From contig JAEXXR010000106.1 of the NCBI GenBank assembly GCA_023405705.1, forward strand, positions 1-7,144: a stretch of 7,144 nt of DNA, written 5' to 3'. Origin of the DNA: Actinomycetes bacterium. GTDB taxonomy: Bacteria > Actinomycetota > Thermoleophilia > Solirubrobacterales > Solirubrobacteraceae. The position numbers and the translations under genes are program-made. Positions 1 through 6,017 of the stretch are shown piece by piece; the stretch's first letter is position 1, and each line of letters begins with the position of its first letter. The notes under the pieces are model-generated. The model was not told where the DNA came from. It ran no database searches and saw nothing but the letters and a program-made list of their open reading frames with translations.

Positions 1-390
1 GCGCTCGACCTCGCCGAGCCGGACGGCCTGCTGCTGCCGTTCCTGCTGCTGTCCACGCCGGAGCAGCTCGAGGCGCACCGGCGCCGCGGCAGCGCCCACG
101 CGGCGCTGATCGCCGAGCTCCTGACGGTGATGGCCGGCCGCACGCCGGCGCCGGGTCCGGGCGAGGTCGAGCCGCTGGAGGAGCCGCTGAGCGGCAGCGA
201 GCTGCGCGTCCTGCGCTACCTGCCGACGAATCTGAAGGCGCCCGAGATCGCCGCCGAGCTGTTCGTCTCGGTCAACACGGTCCGCACCCACATGCGCCAC
301 ATCTACGCCAAGCTCGGCGTCCACCAGCGCGGCGCGGCCGTCGCGCGCGGGCGCGAGCTGGGCCTGCTGGCGCCCGGCGCCGGCCGCTGA
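1..390 (+). CDS. LuxR-family transcriptional regulator, C-terminal part (MalT/LAL-like), partial
   Basis: This is the 3' end of a regulator whose start lies before the window. Frame 1 is open from base 1, giving 129 visible residues. The last 65 or so form a LuxR/GerE helix-turn-helix: LSGSELRVLRYL, then KAPEIAAELFVSVNTVRTHMRHIYAKLGVHQR, ending in GRELGLL. This is the classic DNA-binding signature (recognition helix around SVNTVRTHMRHIYAKL). The preceding stretch, with AEPDGLLLPFLL and an alanine/leucine-rich helix, resembles the end of the helical repeat region of MalT/LAL-type ATP-binding regulators. I infer that the full protein is large, with an N-terminal ATPase, but that part is not visible. 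A GTG or ATG inside the visible part (for example the ATG at 130) would give only a short protein and is not a likely true start. It lies 119 bp upstream of an MFS transporter on the same strand and could regulate it. A simple two-component response regulator is a less likely alternative, because no receiver domain is seen just before the helix-turn-helix. Confidence 0.86.
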   Translation, partial: ALDLAEPDGLLLPFLLLSTPEQLEAHRRRGSAHAALIAELLTVMAGRTPAPGPGEVEPLEEPLSGSELRVLRYLPTNLKAPEIAAELFVSVNTVRTHMRHIYAKLGVHQRGAAVARGRELGLLAPGAGR

Positions 391-394
391 GCCG

Positions 395-442
395 CGCCCG
401 AATCACCAACTCCGGACGACGCCCGCTCACCAACTGCGGGCG
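395..442 (+). promoter_or_regulatory. Tandem repeat with dyad, putative operator of the MFS gene
   Basis: Two copies of TCACCAACTnCGGrCG start at 403 and 427, exactly 24 bp apart, and match at 14 of 16 positions. Each is preceded by CGCCCG (395-400 and 420-425). The second copy sits in a perfect 7-bp inverted repeat, CGCCCGC (420-426) and GCGGGCG (436-442), with TCACCAACT as the 9-nt loop. The first copy has an imperfect version, CGCCCG against CGGACG. The elements lie between the LuxR stop and the transporter start, 68 bp before the ATG, where an operator or activator site is expected. No U-rich tract follows, so an intrinsic terminator is unlikely. That a LuxR protein binds here is inference only. 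Confidence 0.5.
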
Positions 443-493
443 GAGCCTGTCCTCCATCGAAACGGAGGCGCCCACGGCGCCTCCCCCACGACC

Positions 494-500
494 GGAAGGA
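494..500 (+). promoter_or_regulatory. Ribosome binding site of the MFS transporter
   Basis: GGAAGGA, followed by 9 nt and then ATG at 510. This supports 510 as the start. No ATG or GTG with a comparable site is seen upstream in the same frame. Confidence 0.75.
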
Positions 501-509
501 CACGCTCCG

Positions 510-1988
510 ATGACCGCCTCAGACTCAGCCTCCTCGGACTCGCCACCGCACGATCGACGCCGCTGGCTCGGCCTCGCCGTGCTGGTGATGGCGCAGTTCA
601 TCGTCATCCTCGACGGCGCGATCGTCAACGTCGCGCTGCCGTCGCTGCAGACGGCGCTCGGCTTCTCCGGCGAGAGCCTCCACTGGGTGATCACCGCCTA
701 CGCGATCACGTTCGGCGGCCTGCTGCTGCTCGGCGGGCGGCTCGCCGACAACCTCGGCCGGCGCAGGATGTTCGTCGCCGGCGTCTCCGTCTTCACCGTC
801 GCGTCGCTGCTCAACGGGCTCGCATGGGACGACCTCTCGCTCGTCGGCTTCCGCGCGCTCCAGGGCGTCGGCGCGGCGCTGCTGACCCCGGCGGCCCTCT
901 CGCTGCTCGTCAGCACCTTCACCGACACGCGCGAGCGCAACCTCGCGCTCGGCATCTGGGGCGCGGCCGTCGGCAGCGGCGGCGCGGCCGGCCTCCTGCT
1001 CGGCGGCGTGCTGACCGAGCTCGACTGGCGCTGGATCTTCTTCATCAACGTCCCGCTCGGCGTCGGCGCGATCGCGCTGGCCCCGCTGGTGGTGCGCGAG
1101 AGCCGCGCGGACGGTGCGGCGCGCAGCTTCGACGTTGCCGGCGCGCTCACCAGCGTCGGCGGCCTCGGCCTGCTGGTCTACGGCCTCACCCACGCCGCCG
1201 AGCACGGCTTCGGCACGGCGACGACCGGTGCGCTGCTGGGCGGCGCGGTCGCGCTGCTCGGCGCCTTCGTCGCGATCGAGGCACGCTCGCAGGCGCCGCT
1301 GCTGCCGCTGCGGCTGTTCCGCCTGCGGACGCTGTCGGGCTCCAACGTCGCGATGGTGCTCGCCTCCGGCTCGGCGTTCGTCGTCTTCCTGCTCGGAACG
1401 CTCTACATGCAGCAGGTGCTGCACTACTCGCCGCTGCAGACCGGCGCCGCCTTCCTCGCCGTCACCGCGACGATCCTGCTCGTCGCCGGGCCGGTCCAGA
1501 GCCTCGTCGGCCGCGTCGGCGTCCGGCCGCTGATGCCGGTCGGCTTCCTGATCATGGCCGCGGGCGTCGCCTGGATGGCCCGGATGCCGCTCGACGGCAG
1601 CTACCTGACCGACCTCTTCCCCGGTCTCGTCGCGATGGGCTTCGGCTCGGCGCTCGTGTTCGTGCCCGGCCAGATCGGCGCGCAGCGCGGCGTCTCCGGC
1701 TCCGACGCGGGCGTCGCGTCGGGCCTGATCAACACCAGCCAGCAGATCGGCGGGGCGATCGGCGTCGCGCTGGCGACGACGATCTCGACGACCTTCAGCG
1801 GCGACTGGGCCGCGGCCCACCCGGCCGCGACCGCCGACGCCGCGCTCACCCACGGCTTCGGCGCCGCCTTCCTCGTCTTCGCGGGCGTGCTCGTCGCCGC
1901 CGCCGGCATCACCGCGCTGCTGGTCGAGCGTGAGCCGGAGGGCGCCGCGGCCGGGCACGACCAGCTGCCGGTCCACGCGCTCGGGTAG
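510..1988 (+). CDS. MFS transporter, DHA2 (EmrB/QacA) family, probable 14-helix drug:H+ antiporter
   Basis: This 492-residue integral membrane protein has the usual length of a 14-helix DHA2 exporter. After a hydrophilic N-terminus (about residues 1-18), helix 1 carries the motif-D-like sequence LDGAIVNVALPSL (34-46, Asp35). Motif A is GRLADNLGRRR (76-86) in the first cytoplasmic loop. Motif B is RALQGVGAALL (115-125) in helix 4. Motif C in helix 5 reads GSGGAAGLLLGGVL (155-168), followed by the family-typical WRWIFFINVPLG. The usual GP of motif C is GL here. Hydrophobic helices continue to about residue 472, and the last 20 residues are polar. DHA2 members expel drugs, dyes or metabolites using the proton gradient; the substrate here cannot be told. 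It follows the LuxR regulator on the same strand and converges on hyuA with 9 bp between stops, so it is probably not cotranscribed with the catabolic genes. A role in exporting a toxic intermediate of that pathway is possible but speculative. Confidence 0.93.
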   Translation: MTASDSASSDSPPHDRRRWLGLAVLVMAQFIVILDGAIVNVALPSLQTALGFSGESLHWVITAYAITFGGLLLLGGRLADNLGRRRMFVAGVSVFTVASLLNGLAWDDLSLVGFRALQGVGAALLTPAALSLLVSTFTDTRERNLALGIWGAAVGSGGAAGLLLGGVLTELDWRWIFFINVPLGVGAIALAPLVVRESRADGAARSFDVAGALTSVGGLGLLVYGLTHAAEHGFGTATTGALLGGAVALLGAFVAIEARSQAPLLPLRLFRLRTLSGSNVAMVLASGSAFVVFLLGTLYMQQVLHYSPLQTGAAFLAVTATILLVAGPVQSLVGRVGVRPLMPVGFLIMAAGVAWMARMPLDGSYLTDLFPGLVAMGFGSALVFVPGQIGAQRGVSGSDAGVASGLINTSQQIGGAIGVALATTISTTFSGDWAAAHPAATADAALTHGFGAAFLVFAGVLVAAAGITALLVEREPEGAAAGHDQLPVHALG

Positions 1989-1997
1989 CGCCCGCGC

Positions 1998-4073
1998 TCA
2001 TCCCACCGTCAGCAGGAAGTTCCCGTTCCCGTCCGCCCGCAGCGAGTCGCCGGGCGGGACGATGATCGTCGAGGTCTCGCTGTCGAGGATGGCGGGACCG
2101 GCGACGATCGCGCCGGCCGGCAGGGCGGCGGCGTCGAAGACCGGCGTCTGCACCGCGCCGTCGCCGAGGTCGAAGATCGCCTCGCGGAAGCCGCGGCGGG
2201 CCGGCTCGGCGTCGGCCGCCGCCAGGTCGCCGAAGGTCTCCGCCACGTCGGTGCGGCGGGGCGTGATCGCCGACATCCGCCACTGCAGGAACTCGACCGG
2301 GCGGTCCCGCATGTCGTAGGAGAAGCGCGCGGCGTGGGCGGCGTCGAAGCTCGACCGCAGCGTCGCGAGCGCGCGCTCCTCCAGGTCGGTGTCGGGGACG
2401 GCCGTCATCAGGGTGTGGACCTGGCCCTCGTAGCGGGCGTCGACCGAGCGCTCGAAGCGGGTCGCCTCCGGGTCGAGGCCGCTCGCGAGCAGGTCGGCCC
2501 GCGCACGCTCGACCAGCTCGGCGTAGCCGGCCTCCACGTCCGCGCGCAGGAAGCCGCCGGTCGTCGTGTGGAGCGCGAACGAGTAGTCGTGGCGGACGTC
2601 GGTGACCGTCATGCCGAACGAGGAGAGCCCGCCGGCCTCGGCCGGCAGCAGCACCTGGCGCATCTCCAGGTGACGGGCGAGGCGGGCCGCGTGCAGCGGC
2701 CCGGCGCCGCCGCCGGCGACGAGCAGGAAGCCGCGCGGGTCGATCCCGCGCTCGACCGAGACGGCGCGCATCGCGCCGGCCATGTCCTCCTCGACGACGC
2801 GCAGCACGCCGAAGGCGGCCTGCGTCACCGACAGGCCGAGCGGCTCGGCGACGTCGCGCTGGAGGGCCTCCTCCGACAGCCGGCGCGACAGCGCCTTGCG
2901 GCCGCCGAGCAGCGCCTCGGGCAGGTAGCCGAGCACGAGGTTGGCGTCGGTCACCGTCGGGTGGACGCCGCCGTTGCCGTAGGCGGCCGGGCCGGGCGTC
3001 GAGCCGGCCGAGTCGGGGCCGACACGCAGCGCGCCGCCCGAGTCGACCCATGCCAGCGAGCCGCCGCCGGAGCCGATCGAGTGGAGGTCGACGCCGGGGA
3101 CGCCGATCGGCTGGTGGTCGATCTCCAGCCCGCGCGCCAGCGGCACGCGGCCGCGCTGCATCAGCGTCACGTCGAAGGAGGTCCCGCCCATGTCGATCGT
3201 GATCACCTCGCGGGCGAGCGACTGGGCGACGCGGCGGGCCGTGTGGCGGGCCGCGACCGGCGCCGCGGCCGGGCCGGAGTGGGTCAGCGCGACCGGCACC
3301 TTCAGGCACTGCTCGACGTCGGCGCAGCCGCCGTTGATCTGCATCACGAGCAGGTCGGAGGCGAGGCCCTCCGCGGCCAGCCACTGCTCCAGCTCGCGCA
3401 GGTAGGTCGCGGTCGCCGGGAAGACGTAGGCCGACAGCGCGGTCGCGGAGGTGCGGACCCACTCGCCGTGCTCGGGCAGCACGTCGCTGGAGAGCAGGAT
3501 CGGGACGGCCGGCAGTTCCTCCTCCAGCAGCGTCTTCACGCGCCGCTCGTGCGCGGGGTTGACGTGCGCCCACAGCAGCGAGACGGCGACCGCCTCGACC
3601 TCCGCCTCGCGCAGCGCCGCGCCCGCGGCGCGGACGGTCCCCTCGTCCAGGGCGGTCTCGACCGTGCCGTCGCGCAGCACGCGCTCGCGCACGCCGAGCC
3701 GCAGGTGGCGGTCGACGACCGGCGCCGGCCGCTGCAGGTGGATGTTGTAGCGGTCGGCCTTGAAGGCGTCGCGGAAGTAGAGGACGTCGCGGAACCCCTC
3801 GGTCGCGACGAGGCCGATCTGCGGCCCGTTGCGCTCGATCAGCATGTTCGTCGCGATCGTCGAGCCGTGGACGAAGACGCCGACCTCCTCCAGCAGCTCC
3901 CGCAGCGAGCGGCCCAGCTCGGCCGCGATCGCGCGCAGGCCGGTTCTGATCGCCTCCGCGTAGCGGCCGTGGGTCGTGTCCTCCTTCCACACGAGCAGCG
4001 TGCGGCCGCCGTCGTCGACGACGGTGAGGTCGGTGAAGGTGCCGCCGATGTCGACGCCGATGCGCAATGCCAT
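1998..4073 (-). CDS. hyuA: Hydantoinase/oxoprolinase family protein, A subunit (ATPase half)
   Basis: This 691-residue cytoplasmic protein is of normal length for the HyuA / acetone carboxylase beta family. The N-terminus DIGGTFTD (8-15) is the first phosphate-binding loop of the actin/Hsp70-type fold. HGSTIATN (69-76) is the conserved N-domain motif, and GFRDVLYFRDA follows. A middle segment has INGGC and THSGPAAAP (around 265). The second phosphate loop is DMGGTSFD (294-301), then GVPGVDLHSIGSGGGSLAW (about 320-340). The C-terminal domain has YEGQ (548-551). In this family ATP activates a carbonyl oxygen so that a cyclic amide can be opened or a ketone carboxylated. The protein works as a complex with HyuB, encoded 39 bp upstream. 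The ATG at 4073 directly precedes the conserved RIGVDIGGTF start. Its ribosome site is weak: GGGA at 4087-4084, 10 nt from the ATG. The gene order is B then A, the reverse of the fused A-B order of 5-oxoprolinase. The substrate is unknown; hydantoin, 5-oxoproline, another lactam or imide, or less likely a ketone are possible. The symbol is a family name only. Confidence 0.94.
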   Translation of the reverse strand: MALRIGVDIGGTFTDLTVVDDGGRTLLVWKEDTTHGRYAEAIRTGLRAIAAELGRSLRELLEEVGVFVHGSTIATNMLIERNGPQIGLVATEGFRDVLYFRDAFKADRYNIHLQRPAPVVDRHLRLGVRERVLRDGTVETALDEGTVRAAGAALREAEVEAVAVSLLWAHVNPAHERRVKTLLEEELPAVPILLSSDVLPEHGEWVRTSATALSAYVFPATATYLRELEQWLAAEGLASDLLVMQINGGCADVEQCLKVPVALTHSGPAAAPVAARHTARRVAQSLAREVITIDMGGTSFDVTLMQRGRVPLARGLEIDHQPIGVPGVDLHSIGSGGGSLAWVDSGGALRVGPDSAGSTPGPAAYGNGGVHPTVTDANLVLGYLPEALLGGRKALSRRLSEEALQRDVAEPLGLSVTQAAFGVLRVVEEDMAGAMRAVSVERGIDPRGFLLVAGGGAGPLHAARLARHLEMRQVLLPAEAGGLSSFGMTVTDVRHDYSFALHTTTGGFLRADVEAGYAELVERARADLLASGLDPEATRFERSVDARYEGQVHTLMTAVPDTDLEERALATLRSSFDAAHAARFSYDMRDRPVEFLQWRMSAITPRRTDVAETFGDLAAADAEPARRGFREAIFDLGDGAVQTPVFDAAALPAGAIVAGPAILDSETSTIIVPPGDSLRADGNGNFLLTVG

Positions 4074-4112
4074 TGGTTCGTTTTCCCGATCGAGTGAAGA
4101 AGGAGGGGTGGT

Positions 4113-5975
4113 TCAGGCCAGCAGGGTCTCGACGGTGGCGCCGTCGCGCACGACCCGGTCCTCGGGCGCCGCCATGCGGTCGGCCCACGTCTCGGTCGCC
4201 GCGCTCGCGGGGACGACGGCGTCCCAGCCGGCAGGGCGGGCGGACGCCAGAACGGCGCGACGCTCGGCCGTGGCGGCGGCGTCGAGCGCGCCGGCTGCGG
4301 TCAGGACCACGCCGTGCACGGCCTCGGCGCGCTCGCGGCTGACGAGCCCGTCGCGGACCTCCGCGGCGACCAGCGCCGGGTCGCGTCGCAGCGGGTCGCC
4401 GTAGCCGCCACCGCCGGAGGAGAGCGCCGTCCACGCCTGCGACGGCAGCAGCTTCGCCATGTAGACGGAGGCGTAGAAGGTGCGGGTTCCGTCGGGCTCG
4501 GTGACGAACGAGCCGCCCTGCGCGCCGGCGGTCCCGCCGAGCACGCCGTGCGGCGGGTTGTCGAGGCCGTCGGAGGGGTTGAAGAGGTCGATCGCTCCGT
4601 CGGTCGGGCGGATCGTCAGGCGGATGCCCGGCCCGCCGTTCCACTCGCCGGCGCCCATCGAGTCCGGCTCGACCTCCCATTCCAGGACGACCAGGGGATG
4701 GAGCAGCTCGGTCTCCTCGACCGAGGCGACCTTCAGCCCGCCCTCGGCCGCCGGGGAGGTGATCAGCGGCCAGCCGTCGGTACCGGCGGCCGCGCCGCCC
4801 CCGCCGCCGCCGTTGAGCAGCACGAGGCCCCACGGCTCGGCGTCCTCGCCGCCGGCGCCGTACAGCTCCGGGGCGTTGTTCCAGCGCGCCGTGCCGGCCC
4901 GCACCCGCTCCGGGACCGCCTGCACGAGCGCGCGCCAGACGACGTCCTGCAGCACGTCGCCGGGCCAGGTCGTCGCGCCGCCGGTCGAGGCCGGGTAGGA
5001 GGCCTGCGCGAGGCTCCCCCGCTCCGCCACGACGGTGACCGCGTCGAGGCAGCCCTGGTTGTGCGGGATGTCGGGGTCGATCGCCATCAGCAGCGGGATC
5101 CGGCCGGCCGCCTCGACGACGGCGCGGCTGCCGTTGAAGCCGCTCGCCGACTGGCCGTCGGTGCCGGCGAAGTCGACGCGGACCGCCTCGCCGTCGATCT
5201 CGACCGCGGCCTTCACCGTCACATTGACGCGGCCGGCGCCGTCGGCGTCCATCCAGCCCTCGGCCTCGTAGCGGCCGTCGGGCATCGACGCGATCTCGGC
5301 GGCGGTGCGGCGGCGGCCGTAGGCGATCGCGCGCTCGACGTGCTCGAGCATCCGCTCGGCGCCGAGGTCGGCGGCGAGCTGCTCCAGCCGCCGCCCGCCG
5401 GTCCAGACGGCGCCGAGCTGGGCCATCAGGTCGCCTTCGAGCAGGTCGCGCCAGCGCAGGTTGCGCAGGTAGAGGTCGAGCACGTCGTCGCGGCGTCTGC
5501 CGGCGGCGTAGATCTTCAGCGGCGGGACGGCGAGGCCCTCCTGCCAGACGTTCGCCGCCCACGGCGTCGTCGTCGTCGGCAGCGGCGCGCCGATGTCGAG
5601 CTGGTGGGCGCGGGCGCACGACCAGAAGAGGTGGCGGCCGTCGACGAAGACCGGCGCGAGCACGACGAGGTCGCCGACGTGCGTGTTGCCGCGGTACGGG
5701 TCGTTGCAGAGCATCACATCGCCGGGGGCGATGTCGCCGCGGAAGGCGCCGGCGGTCTCCTCGATCAGCAGGTCCATCGAGCTGGTCTGGATCGGCAGCG
5801 CGTCGTGGACGGCGACCTGGCGCGCCTGCACGTCGTAGATGCAGCAGGAGAAGTCGTGCGCGAGCGCGATGATCGGCGTCATCGCGGCGCGGCTGAGCGT
5901 GACCGACATCTCGTCGACCACGTTGCGCATGCGGCTCAGGAAGATGCTGAACTCGATCGGGTCGTTGCTGTTCAC
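4113..5975 (-). CDS. hyuB: Hydantoinase/oxoprolinase family protein, B subunit (metal-site half)
   Basis: This 620-residue partner of HyuA is slightly longer than many HyuB proteins. N-terminal family signatures are clear: DPIEFSIFLSRMRNVVDEMSVTLSRAA (from residue 5), then HDFSCCIYD (40-48), NDPYRGNTHVGD (91-102) and RAHQLDIG (122-129). His99, Asp102 and His124 have the HxxD...H spacing that I recall for the metal site of acetone carboxylase alpha, so a Zn or Mn site is inferred. A glycine-rich loop has six glycines (about 388-393), followed by DGW, then DSMGAGEWNGGPGIR and, near residue 517, SGGGGYGDPLRRDP with the usual RDGLVS...AV.GVVL tail. A further 40 or so residues follow. The start is GTG at 5975: it lies just before the conserved DP, and no ATG occurs upstream in frame. 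The ribosome site is weak (GAGAA at 5989-5985). It sits between the FAD oxidase gene (42-bp gap) and hyuA (39-bp gap) in one apparent operon. No gamma subunit of acetone carboxylase is seen. Confidence 0.94.
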   Translation of the reverse strand: MNSNDPIEFSIFLSRMRNVVDEMSVTLSRAAMTPIIALAHDFSCCIYDVQARQVAVHDALPIQTSSMDLLIEETAGAFRGDIAPGDVMLCNDPYRGNTHVGDLVVLAPVFVDGRHLFWSCARAHQLDIGAPLPTTTTPWAANVWQEGLAVPPLKIYAAGRRRDDVLDLYLRNLRWRDLLEGDLMAQLGAVWTGGRRLEQLAADLGAERMLEHVERAIAYGRRRTAAEIASMPDGRYEAEGWMDADGAGRVNVTVKAAVEIDGEAVRVDFAGTDGQSASGFNGSRAVVEAAGRIPLLMAIDPDIPHNQGCLDAVTVVAERGSLAQASYPASTGGATTWPGDVLQDVVWRALVQAVPERVRAGTARWNNAPELYGAGGEDAEPWGLVLLNGGGGGGAAAGTDGWPLITSPAAEGGLKVASVEETELLHPLVVLEWEVEPDSMGAGEWNGGPGIRLTIRPTDGAIDLFNPSDGLDNPPHGVLGGTAGAQGGSFVTEPDGTRTFYASVYMAKLLPSQAWTALSSGGGGYGDPLRRDPALVAAEVRDGLVSRERAEAVHGVVLTAAGALDAAATAERRAVLASARPAGWDAVVPASAATETWADRMAAPEDRVVRDGATVETLLA

Positions 5976-5984
5976 GGTTCCGGG

Positions 5985-5989
5985 TTCTC
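5985..5989 (-). promoter_or_regulatory. Weak ribosome binding site of hyuB (GTG start)
   Basis: On the minus strand GAGAA lies 9 nt before the GTG at 5975. It is the only purine-rich stretch at a suitable distance. The CCGGAACC nearer the GTG is too close. The weakness suggests low initiation or coupling to the upstream oxidase gene. Confidence 0.4.
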
Positions 5990-5996
5990 GCTGTGT

Positions 5997-6004
5997 GGGG
6001 GGGG
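5997..6004. repeat. G8/C8 homopolymer tract between oxidase gene and hyuB
   Basis: There are eight consecutive G on the plus strand (C8 in the minus-strand transcript), inside the 42-bp gap between the oxidase stop and the hyuB start. The tract is 22 nt upstream of the hyuB start codon. Such runs can vary in length by slippage, and they are also a common place for sequencing errors. Confidence 0.7.
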
Positions 6005-6017
6005 CGTCGAGAAGGGC

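Noticed and set aside
451..468. CCTCC...GGAGG hairpin in the leader of the transporter gene
   Set aside because: A 5-bp stem with an 8-nt loop is common at this GC content; the GGAGG is 41 nt from the ATG and does not serve as its ribosome site.
824..1933. A 369-codon plus-strand frame inside the transporter gene
   Set aside because: Arg/Ala-rich product in an alternative frame of the transporter; no ribosome site and no motifs.
525..1976. A 483-codon minus-strand open frame opposite the transporter
   Set aside because: The product is Arg/Glu/Asp/Gln-rich low-complexity sequence, typical of the antisense of a membrane-protein gene at high GC, while the plus strand encodes an unmistakable MFS protein.
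1978..1997. Small inverted repeat at the convergent stops (CGGG 1982-1985 with CCCG 1991-1994) as a shared terminator
   Set aside because: The stem is only 4 bp plus a broken extension, with no T-rich tract on either side; not enough to call a terminator.
2334..4097. A 587-codon plus-strand open frame opposite hyuA
   Set aside because: Antisense shadow with biased composition and no recognisable domain; hyuA motifs are all present on the minus strand.
4101..4110. AGGAGG followed by GTG on the plus strand in the hyuB-hyuA gap
   Set aside because: The GTG is too close to the purine run, and the frame it opens is an antisense shadow inside hyuB with no family resemblance.
4793..4813. CCG trinucleotide run as a microsatellite
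   Set aside because: It encodes the glycine-rich loop of HyuB (about residues 388-393), a conserved part of the family, so coding constraint explains it, although the six-Gly run is longer than I would expect.
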